Below are positions 23,706 through 35,700 of a DNA stretch of 64,000 nucleotides, in pieces. Position numbers and translations under genes: made by a program. Source of the DNA: Owenia fusiformis (Eukaryota > Annelida > Polychaeta > Sabellida > Oweniidae). Location of the stretch: positions 3,998,109 to 4,062,108 of the forward strand of contig CAIIXF020000003.1 in NCBI GenBank assembly GCA_903813345.2, read 5' to 3'. The number at the start of each line of letters is the position of its first letter. The first letter of the stretch is position 1. The notes under the pieces are model-generated. The model was not told the origin of the DNA. It did no database searches and saw only the letters and a program-made list of their open reading frames with translations.

Positions 23706-26700
23706 GTAAAATGAAAAAGCACCGTTATTACCTATTTAGGGAGAAGTCAATCCAGATATTTTTATTGCTAATACATAACCACCCGATTGATTTCCCATGC
23801 AAAACTATGTTTTCTTAACGAGGCGTATAGCCTTTTTATTTTTTCGTGAAGCCACTCAGTAGACCCCTGTTTAGTAAACAGTGTTAATATAAAACAATGT
23901 ATTGTGGCGTTTATAATTACAATTTCGCGTGCAAACATTGGGTAGACGTTGTCATTACCGGATGCCCAAACGTGTCAGGAACACATAGATACTCGAATGA
24001 TGTTGATTCGACATCAGGGTGCAGAGTAATCGTAATTTTACTGAGTGGCTTCACGAAAAAATAAGCAGCATTATAGGCCACCTTAAGCATGTGTAACAGT
24101 CGGGCTTATTTGTGGAAAAATGTGGTAGTGTGGCTAATAATAGACCCCTGTTTAGTAAACAGTGTTTATATAAAACAATGTATTGTGGCGTTTATAAGCC
24201 CAAATAAGATGTACATTAAAGTTCAAGTGTTACTATAGGAATGTTACGATGTTAATATCTCTCAAAACTCAAAAGTCCATATAAGCTAATGATGATCATT
24301 GTTATAACATCGTGTTAACTCAAAGTTCATGTCAGCTGAAGATGATCACTGTAATCACTGATTATTATCTCCCAAATGCCAACGTTGATAATGTCTATGC
24401 TGAAAACAATAATAATACTTTAGTGGCCTTCAATAACAAAAGTTTACATATAACATTTATAAGTCTCGTCTCTTGTATGTAACTTAAACCTGGAAATATA
24501 GTATGCAAACTTTGGCGATCTACAATCATCTAAGTCAAACTATCAGCTCTTGAAACGGCTATCTCATGGATCCTCCTCTCTGTGTTGTGTTTTCACATTC
24601 GTTCCCGGGGCTAAGACTGAGAACGCGAGCTCAAAATAAGCCCAAGACCTTGCTCTACTTGAATCCAGTGAGCAACTTGGGGGACGAACTTATTTTTTAA
24701 ATGGGTTTAGCTGCTGACTTAAGTGTTATTGAAACTATTAAACTATAATTTAACTTCGATCATCTAAAATCACCAATGTCTAACTCTCAGCTCTGTGAAC
24801 GGCTATCTCCTTGATCCTCTTCTCTGTGTTGTAGTATAATCTAACTTCGATGATCTTTATCATCCAAGCCAAACGATCAGCTCTGTAAATCAGCTCTGTT
24901 GTAGTGTAATTTAACTTCATCAATCAATCAACAATACACGATATCAACTGCTAAGTCCAAGAACTTCCTCCACAATAAATTATCAGGCTACCTACAAATT
25001 TAGCATGCACACAATTGCATTGTCAAAATATCACAAGTCAAAATATTTGCCCTCAAAAAATTTCTAAGACCACTTTAAGCTATTTGAGATGTCAATTTGA
25101 TGGAATTTTAATTAGTTTTAAATTTCGGGGTAAATTGCAGGGGTGCCACCTAAATGACCAATTTTCACATTCGTTGCCGGGGCTAGGGCTGAGAACGCTA
25201 GCTCAAAATAAGCCCAAGACCTTGCTCTACTTGAATCCAGTGAGCAACTTGGGGGACAAACTTATTTTTTAAATGGGCTCAGCTGCTGACTTAAGTGTTA
25301 TCGAAACTATTCTATGATTTCATTTATTTAATATTATATCTTAATTTTGCTCAAGTTCACCGCTCTACTTCAAATAAGACAAAATCGTAAAAATACTTAA
25401 ATGTTGTTTGTGAAAACAATCTCACATACGAATCGAATAGTATTGCAATATAATTATGTTTATACTTGCATTGTTCGAACAAGTAACAAACGAGTTTTAT
25501 GATTTTTTTATTTAGGATCCCTCATGTGAAGTTCTATGGTATGGGGGAAGATGGATTTTACTCGGTACACATAGTGGAAGAATGTTTAGAAAATACATCG
25601 ATTTTCATTAAACAAGAAATATCTGAGTACCGCCTTCACTTTGTTCCCTGGATGAAGGATGAATCTATCAAATTGCTTGGTTGTGCAGGAGGGCCTCTAC
25701 ATAGCAGGCCGCGTGACATTGGTGATGAAGGTTTGCTTGATGACTTTGTGGCAAACCCAATGGGGACAATTGGGGGACTCGCTGCTCTGGTTGATAAATA
25801 TGGTCCGTCAAGTCAAAAGGAGATATATGCTCTCACAGCAGACCATGTGGTTAGGAGATACGATCCTTGTGCTGAGTATATGTCTTGGTCCAAGGAAGAT
25901 CAAAGTGACAAATATGTTATTGGTAGAGAAGTCCCATACAGAATACCTTTAAGAATTGAAGATGATGAAAATGATCAAGTTCTGGGCGGTGTTGAGAAGA
26001 TGGAAGAACAATATAACCTTGGCAGTATCAGAGTAAATCATCAAGAAGAACATGAATACAAGGTAAATAGGAAGAACAAAACAAGGAAATACATTGATGA
26101 TGAAGATGATCAAGTCCTGGGCGGTGCTGATGAGGCGGAAGAACAACAATATGACATTGCCTGTATCAGAGTGGATGGTGAAAAACAACGTGAATACAAT
26201 GCCTGCTCTAAATGTTGTTCTTCATATGATATGATAAAATCACTAGGTACAAAAGTGGTGATGCTCGACTCCTCTAGGAAAGGGATCATTTTGAGCCTGG
26301 ATGTAGCAGGTGAGATACATATCGGGAGAAAAACTGCATGGATAGACAACATAGTAGCTATAGCTGCAGACACAGATTATTCTGATATTCCATATACACA
26401 GCCTGGAGACAGTGGAACCATAGTATGTGTTACAGACACAGAGGATCAGGGACATTACCCAAACTGTTTCATGATATTTGCAGGGTGGAACAAAGCAAAT
26501 ATATACAATAGATGGAATAAACCGGTGACTCTTGCATTCTCCTTACGTGATGCTTTAGACAAGTTAGCTGAACAAGTGAATGTAAATGCGGAATCAAAGA
26601 AACAGTTTAGATTATCTTGCTGTAAGGAGGAAGGCAATTCAAAACGCAGGTAAGACGCAAATCTAGGATGAACAATACCAGGCCCGAAGCCAGGGGGCTC

Positions 26701-29700
26701 GTACGAGCCTCCCTCTGATATCTCCAAAAAATGTGGACCTACCGTTTTGCTTTCTTGAAGCAAAACTTGCTCTGTAAGATAGTTTGACAAACAACATGGT
26801 TTCTAGAAGGTAGACACTAAAACTAGGATTTATTGAGGTCAAATGACAAACTACACATTAGTGATGGAGGATGGCAAACGGAAATGTAAACTTCCAAAGT
26901 TCATATCATTATATCCCCCTTCTAAGAATAAACTATACTGTTCTTTAAAAATATCCATGATACTAATCTAATGAATCTCAAAGTCCTTTATGTGAACCTA
27001 TATTACTACTTATAAGTATATGCAATAGTAACTTAATAAGGCTCAATGTTTTTATGTTACAACCAGTTCTTTTGACATCTTATCACTGGTATCTTAGTGG
27101 TTTAACGACAGTTCTTCCATACCGTGTTCTCCTAGGTGGAGTTGCTTCAGGTTGGGCACTTGGAGACAATGGAGTCTGATCAGGCACTGGGGGACTGGGC
27201 AAGGGACTGAAGGGAGTCTGATCAGGACCTACAGCCATGGGCATGGGGTGGGTAGAGCCTGAGTCAAGGTTGGGATCGAGTTTATCTGGAATTGGGATAT
27301 CCTGGTTGCTGGTAGTTTTCACAGGGATATCAAACTCCTCCTTGGTCTTTCTAATGTCCTTTCTATTTCGACGCAAGGTGTTTCCCAAGGAGTTTCTTAC
27401 TTGGTAAGAACGGGGATGTGAATCATGTGCTACCACCATAGCTGGTTTCCACTCTTCTCCACTCTTATATCTGACCATTTCATTTGGCTTTAAGACTGGC
27501 AGATCTTTTCCCGCCTTCTGATCGTAAAATCGTTTTTGTGTTAGTTTTCTTTGTTCTAGCTTTTGTGGAACATCTTTGACCACTTCGGGAGTCAAAAGCT
27601 CTGGATTAATTGGGAGACGGGTCCTGGTGCGTCGGGACATAAGAAGTTGTGATGGGGAAGCACTAACTCCATCTATGGGCGTATTTCGTAACTCCAACAG
27701 AGCCAAGTATGGATCTCTTTTATCTTCATGTGCTTTTTTAAGAATGTTTTTTGTTGTCTGGACAGCCTTCTCTGCGGCGCCATTGGACTGGGCGAAAGTT
27801 TGAGATGACGTATCGTGTTTAAAGCCATATTCGGTTGCAAACTCAGAGAATTCATGGCTAGAGTATTGGGGCCCATTATCAGATCGCACTTTCTGCGGTA
27901 TGCCATGTCTAGCAAACTGGGACTTCAGAGCGTTTATGGTTGTTTTCGAATCCAATTCTTGTAAAAGGTTCACTTCCACGAATGTAGAGTAGTAGTCTAC
28001 AGTTAGAAGATAATCATATGATAGTATATGAAAAATGTCAGATCCTACTATTTCATAGGGGCTTTGTGGTACTTCGGAGCATATCATAGGCTCCTTTGCT
28101 TGGGCTTTAGCATGGCGCTGACAAATGGCGCACCTCTCAACAATGTCTGCTATATGCTCATTCATGCCAGGCCAAAACAAGATATCACGTGCACGTCGTC
28201 TTGTTTTCTCTATTCCAAGGTGAGATTCATGGAGGGCTTCTAGCATCTTTGGTCGTAATGTGGTAGGGACGACTATTCTAGATCCTTTGAGAATGATGCC
28301 ATTATCCACTGTTATCTCTTCTCTAAAGTTCCAATATTGCTTTAGGTCATTGTCACAACATTTTCTGTTATTTGGCCAACCCTTTTGTGTTGTATGCAAC
28401 AACTTTTGCAAAATCACGTCATTTGCTGTGGCCTGTCTCATTTCACTAAGGCGTTCTTGGGAAATCGGGAGATTATCAATGGAAGATATTTCATATATTT
28501 CCTGTGTAGGGTCAGGGTCATGGATAAATGCGCGACTGAGTGTATAAGCAAGAAATAGTTTATTTCCTGGTACATATTTCACATTGAGGTCGTATTTTTG
28601 CAGTTTTAACATCATTTTCTGGATCCGCAATGGGGCGGTGGCAAGAGGTTTGCGGAACAGACTCTCGAGTGGTTTATGGTCGGATTCCACAGTAACGTTT
28701 TTTCCATATATGTACTGGTGAAATCTTGTCGCAGAGAATTCGATTGCTAGCATTTCTTTTTCGATTTGTGCATAGGACTTTTCTGCAGAAGTAAGCGATC
28801 GTGACGCATAATGAATGGGGTGTTCTTCTTGCCACAAGGTAGCGCCTAGGCCCTCTGATGATGCATCACACGAGATTGTCACAGGCAGATTAACATCGTA
28901 AAATCGGAGTACAGGTGCTTCAGTGAGTTTTGTTTTGAGTCTTTCAAAACATTGTTCATGCACTTCATCCCATTGCCAGGGGATGTCTTCTTTTAACAGG
29001 TCGCGTAGTGGAGCATTCAATGTTGACAAATTTGGTATGAATTTACCGAGATAAGTCACAGATCCCATAAACCGACGAAGATCCTGCTTAGATATTGGAG
29101 TAGGCATTTTCAAGATGGCCTCTATTTTGCGTGGATCCGGACGTAATCCTTCGGCACTGAGAACATGACCGATGTATGTCACGCTTGATTGGGCGATTTG
29201 CACTTCTCACGATTTAGAGTTAAGTTCATAGCTTTGGCTCTTTCTAAGACAGCCGTCAGTCGATCATTGTGTTCATTCATATCCCTTCCATAAATCAAAA
29301 TATCGTCCATGATTACAGCACAGCCCGGTATGTCGTCAAACATTTGGGACATTTTGGCTTGGAAAACTTCAGGCGCACAAGATATACCAAATGGCATTCG
29401 TAGGAATCTATAACGGCCAAATGGCGTATTGAATGTCATCAATTTCGAACTTTCTTCATCTAACGAGACTTGATAGAATGCTTGACCGGCGTCTAGGGTT
29501 GAGAATACTGTGGCTCCCTCTATTTTGGCAGAGACTTGTTCAATTGTTGGATATGGAAATTGTTCCCTTTTTATGGCTTTATTCAGGTCCCTAGGGTCAA
29601 GAACTAGGCGGATTTTCCCTGGTTTTTCCACAATTAACATAGAGGACACCCAATCAGTAGGCTCAGATATAGGGGTGATAATGCCACTTGACTCCATTCG

Positions 29701-32700
29701 CGAGAGCTCACTTCTGACAAGCTCTATTTGGGAATAAGGGACACTTCGAGATGGGTGGATTACAGGCGATATATTGGGATCCAGGGTGATATGGCATTCC
29801 CCAATGTGACCTAATCCCGAAAATAGGTCATTGTGCTGGTCGAGAATTATTTTGGGATCTTGCGATGTTATTGAATATAATGCACTGATCAGCCCCAGCT
29901 CTAAACAACTGCCCAGGTTGAGGATTGGCTCACTTTATTGATCCACAATCATGAAGTTCACCTGGTATTCATGATTATTGTGTGATATGGGGAGGGTAGT
30001 TTCACCCCGACATGGTATTTGATGGCCGGAGTACGAAATCAGTCTTCTGTCAACTTGGGATATGGGTGGAGGGCTTGAAATATTTTTGTAGGTCGCATAT
30101 GGTAGTGTATTGCACTGCGCACCAGTATCTAATTTGAAGGAGACGTTGCAGTCATGTATACTGGTATGCAGAAACATCCCTTGACTGGAACACGAAGTTG
30201 ACGAGATACTGTTAATGAAGAATGCTTCAACATCTTCTTCCTGTTCTACAGTATGTACTTTCTGACGATTGTATTCCCGTTTTCGGCATTTTTGAATAAA
30301 GTGGTTCGATCGCTTGCAATAATGGCACTGTTTCCCAAATGCGGGACACTTTGATTTGTCATCTGGGTGGGTCTGTCCACAATTAGGGCACTCGCTACTA
30401 CTGGTTGATGCTAATTTGGAGCTATTCATGCCTGACCTTGACTTTTGATAGGTTGCATCAACTGCTGCAGCTTTTCGGAATTCAGTCCTGTGTAACTTTG
30501 AGAATTCGGCAGACTGGCACATTTTAACACATAGATCAAGTTTAAAATCCTCTACTTGCTGTGATTTATCCAACAGCCGAGATTGTAATTGTTCATCAAA
30601 GATACCAGATATTATTTGATCCCTGATCAGAGATTCTTCCAGATCGCCAAACTCACAATCTTTGGCTTTGAGGCGTAAGTCAGTAATGTATTGGTCCACC
30701 GTCTCACCTTCTTTTTGGTGACGCTTGAGAAAATAATGTCTCATCATAGTAATGTTTTTTCTGGGTTCACAGTAGGCACTGAATTTTTTCTCAACATCCT
30801 TGAATTTTGTTTTGTCCTCTGCATCAGTGAATGAGAATGAATTATATATCGGGATACATTCCTCCCCCAAACAGTTCATATATATAGCAAGCTTGACTTC
30901 TGAAGATTTTTCATTCTTCTCTGTTGCAGTCAAATAAAAGTCAAAAGATTGCTTAAATTGTCTGTAGTTTTCTGCCAGATTTCCAGAAAGTCTCAGAGGT
31001 TTTGGTTTAGAGAATAGCTCAGACATGATGAATTGACACTACTCTGTCCAAATGCTTGATCTAATGTTCGAGATTTAGATGATTTAGCTGTTTTATCCCA
31101 CTTTATGACACCATGTAAGATAGTTTGACAAACAACATGGTTTGTAGAAGGTAGACACTAAAACTAGGATTTATTGAGGTCAAATGACAAACTACACATT
31201 AGTGATGGAGGATGGCAAACGGAAATGTAAACTTCCAAAGTTCATATCATTACAGCTCTTCCCCAAGTAAACTTGGTAATTAAAAACCCCTAGCAGAATT
31301 ATATATATGTTATGCCTGGTAGTACCGCAAAATGCGTTCCTGGTCTAGTTCTCTATGTTATGATTTTTTAACACCTTATCCTGCAGAAATTGAGACTATT
31401 ATTTCACAGCAACTTTGGAGAACGATTCTGAATAGCGCATTCTTGCTGTGAAACATAATCTCTATTCCAGTAGGATAATGTCACACATTTTACCAAAAAT
31501 ACCATTTATAGTCCTTAGTAATGTAAGCATGTTGAGTAATAAGGATCGATCATAATAAGGATAAATAACTCTCCGATTGAGATTGTTACGTCCTTTAACC
31601 TACTTTCTGACAAAAGTCGATATACATTTCACATATTAGAATCATGAATCAAATAAATAAACTATAAAATAAAACCAACAGAACAATATCGTTTGGAGAT
31701 TGTATCAAAAATAAAATGAATTTCATGTTTTGAATTTAAATTTTTATGTTTTAGTGTGGATTCAAGGAAGGAGATGACGATCAATGATCCCGTGTACTTG
31801 GAATATTTTAATAAGGCAAAAGAAGAGGGCGCGCGTTTGGTCAACCGGGGTCGAGTAATGATCGTTGGTCAATACGGCGTGGGTAAAACTAGTCTCATGA
31901 AGCGTTTACTTGGTCAGGGTTTTAGTGAGGAATACAATACGACTGATGGTATAGATGCATCGTCGATTGATATTAAGACAACACAAGGTAAATGAGATTA
32001 AGTTATTTACTTCTAACAAAGAAATTAAGAAAGTAATTACAATACACTTGCCTGGAACTGCCTGGTTACGAGTCTGTAGAATTAATTCCCTGTACAATAT
32101 TATACAAATATTGAATTCTGTGGAGTTGAATATCTTTATATATTTATGAAGGTGTATTCACCGGAGCCCGAAGGACGAGGTGAATACATTCTTCACAAAT
32201 ATATATTATACAGTAATTAAACGATCACAGAATTTAATATTTGTTTTATAATTTCCTCATTAAAGTAGTACACAATATTAGAGTTAGAAGTACACATAAT
32301 TGTTATGCTATGACGTCTAGTTTCAAAGTTTTTCCAAACGTTTGCCAATATTCTGTTATAATTCACGATCTCACACGTCACACCATTGATAAAAATTAGA
32401 TTCGGAACTTCCATGTTGAAGTCCATAGTCTTCGTGCTTTGATTTGTTGACTTTTTGAATACATTTGTAAATCTTTTATCCCGTGTTCGTTATGCACTTG
32501 TGGACCTTTTCTTAGGAGGACTTCCTGAAATAATGCTTCACCGTCTATCATATCGGATAATAATACTTTTTACTAAATTCCCGGGAATTAAGTGATATGA
32601 CGTCATTTTGACTTCAATAAATAGTGGTATTCACTAAAAATGACATCACTGCCGGTGAATACACTCTTCACACGTTTTCTAAGCAGGAAGACATGGAATA

Positions 32701-35700
32701 CCTCTTTATATTTTTAGTCACATGGTATCTAATTGACCAATGAGAGAACGAGTATCACGGCATGGACATAGAAATCTAAATTATTCTTTTCAGGGTTCGA
32801 GTTTGTGGAGGTAACTGATGACATTCAGAAAACATATGATGAGGCAATTGCAAAAGATGTAGTGCAATCTGATACAGATCAAAAATCTGGTATGACTTTT
32901 TGTATTCATTTACGGTTCAATGAAAATAAATAGTACCTGGAGTGTGTGAATCTAGATATTTATAAAATGGCTTATAATAAATATATATAATTTATACTTG
33001 TCTGATTAATTGATTTGTGATACACATTTTATAAGTTTACAATGCCTTGAATTATTCAATTTCATGCCTTGAATATAGTAACTCAGTGATGTTATTTTGG
33101 GGATCGTTCGCGTTTTTAATTAAGTTTAATTAATTCTGCTTTCTCAAACAGTTTCTTCAAATATTCGTGGAACTATTTTTGATCTTTGAGGCCGAGGATT
33201 CCAGAACTATGTTTATACTTCAACTATTATCAAACAACTAGATATTAGTCCATGGTATGACTTCCGAATATAAAGGATTCGTAGCACACTATAGCGCAGC
33301 AACATTTTAAGCAATATTTATAGAGGTGCATATATCTTTATTCTTTGAAAATACCATTTGCTGAAAAAAAAACTCCCGCTTTCGGGTCGAAAAATGTCTC
33401 ATCACAAGGGGTCAAAAAACGTAAAACTTTTGATTCCAACTTTTATACATTTTATAAGACACATACCGTTATTCTAAGCATAGGAACAAAAAATCGATTG
33501 TCATAATGTAAAAATATGCTATAATTTTTCTGTAGATGTCAGTGTTTAATTAGTGTAATTACGTAAGTGTGTTTCTCAGATTTTGTTTGATTTTTCAAAT
33601 ATGAGTCAAGCAGATTCAACAAAATTGTGTGAAATATTTAGGTAATTTATGATTGGGAACATATTAGTTTTCTTATCATTTAAAACATTTTATTAACAGA
33701 ATTGTTCCATAATCGCAAGGGGTCAAACAACAAATTATTGTTCATGTTTCATAAAACATAATACAATAACAAACAGGTAAGATTTATATCTAATTAAATG
33801 TTACAGAGGTATTGCAATGTTAATATATTCCAATGGCATGTCTAATTATCAATTTAAGTCATATGCAATCGAACGCCTTACAATTATTGCTGGTCATCAT
33901 CAAGTTTTCTGATGGTTGTTTCTTCTTTGACCTTACCGTTGGATATAATCAAATTTTAGGACGATAATGATAACGATTTTTCTCAATTTTCATGTATTCG
34001 ACCAAGTCTTGATGGTTGTTTTATAAGCAACTGAGCTATATCTAACGACGAGAAATAGATTTTTAGCTGTAGTTCCAATAAGTCAAGGAAAAGCAATAGG
34101 TCCTCCTTTATTGATAATGTTCAATACGGAATAAAAGTCCATCTCAAAACGTATTGAGACCCATTTTGTGAAAAACTAGCATAATTTAATTCTTTGTCAT
34201 TCTAATATAAAAGTAATTCATTTGTAGCATTTATCTTATTAATACCTGAAAAACAATACATAACGTCGATACACTGATTACAAAATGTTTTGGTATTGAT
34301 AAAAAAATAACCTCAAACTTATAGCTTAGAAACCTAAATAATATATTTAAAATCATTTTGTATTCTGTTGCATTGTGTACTCCTAATTGTGAAAAATATT
34401 TTATTTTTTGGTATTTTTTTACCTCTGTTAATGTCAGGCATAATTCAGCCTAAAAGCCGGAAGTATATTAAGCGGTTGTAATATTATTTGGGAACATACA
34501 CTGTATGTAGGTACGTTAATGTTAGGTCAGATATCGCTGCGCTATAGTGTGCTACCAGCTCCTTTATTAGACGTCCTAGAGATTTCATACCATGGATTAT
34601 ATTTTTCTCCATTGTTTTAATTTCACGTTTGTGATCCTTAGGTTTTTCTTAAATTTCAAAGCTCGAGTTTTATGTTTGTATATTTCTATATTAATTTTTT
34701 CATTTATCTCGTGTATTATGTTAGGTTTCATTTTGATAATATGCTCATTCGAAATACATCTGATGGGTAAAGAATTGAAGAAAAGGGCATCGTAATGACA
34801 AAATGAATAGATTACTCCAGTGTCCACACTCCTGGTACATGTCAGCAATCGAAAATACTTTTTGAAAAATAAAATGTATCAGTTGCCTACACAGAGTAAG
34901 TGTAAGGCAATATGCACTGAGGGCTTGATAAATCAATTATCTGCTTTTAAAATGGAAAATTTGCACCTTTTTGTAACCATATATTCAGTCCGTAAGTTTC
35001 CTGTTTTTACCTAACCCCAAAAATATGCACGATATTATCATTTTTATCCTGCAAATCTCTATTTAGTAGCTTAAAAGTAGGTCAGAGTTGTTCGTAATTT
35101 ACCCTAAATAATTCAAGGCCACAAGACATTCAATCCAATGCTACCTAATCTCCATTTTTCTTGGACGAGGTCGTCATTTTTACGAAGATATCTGTTATAT
35201 TCTGTAGTAATGTAAGCAAACCAAGTGCTTTGCAAATTGGTGATCTATAACATCCGTCTATAATATATTTCCGATTCAATTAATTGTATACAGGTGCTAA
35301 AACGAGACCTACCACCAGATCAATGGCTCTTCGGAACGTCTCTTCTAATGCTCCATCAGATACGTTAGAACCTGATGCTGTCCAAGATAACATTTCCGAA
35401 AGTAAACAGGAACAAGTGATGGACTTAGAATCTGATGATCCTAAAAAGCCTGATGCTGCCTTGGATAACATTCACGAACGTAAACGACAAAAGTTGATAG
35501 ACTCAGAATCTGTTGATGTTAAAAAGCCTGATGCTGCCTCAAGTATCATTCCCATACCTATACAACACCAAATAAAGGAATTAGAATCCGATGATGTAAA
35601 AAATCAGGTATGCTCAAATAACATTGATAAAGTCAATTTAAATAGAAAATAAAGCATCCAAAAAGGAAGTACGTGCGAATTTTTTAACAAAACATGATTT

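Larger units (their letters stand above)
26769..31258 (-). mobile_element. Ty3-type LTR retrotransposon, 4.48 kb, recently inserted
   Basis: The element spans 26773-31254 on the minus strand, inside an intron of the protease-ROCO gene and antisense to it. It is flanked by GCTC at 26769-26772 and 31255-31258. The LTRs are 141 bp each and differ at about two positions, so the insertion is young. After the 5' LTR the primer-binding site begins TGGTGTCATAAAGTGGGA, close to the 3' end complement of a tRNA-Leu. A purine-rich tract (AGAAGGGGGA on the coding strand) adjoins the 3' LTR. Gene order is Gag, protease, RT, RNase H, integrase, as in Ty3/gypsy elements. Coding is interrupted by one stop and one frameshift (separate entries). 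There is no envelope ORF. Confidence 0.93.

Noticed and set aside
25499-25515. ATG at 25499 as protein start of the protease
   Set aside because: It precedes a good splice acceptor (TTATTTAG) and the exon phase fits the upstream exon at 23635-23705.
27576-28547. Plus-strand ORFs within the retrotransposon
   Set aside because: Antisense shadows of the integrase and RNase H coding sequence.
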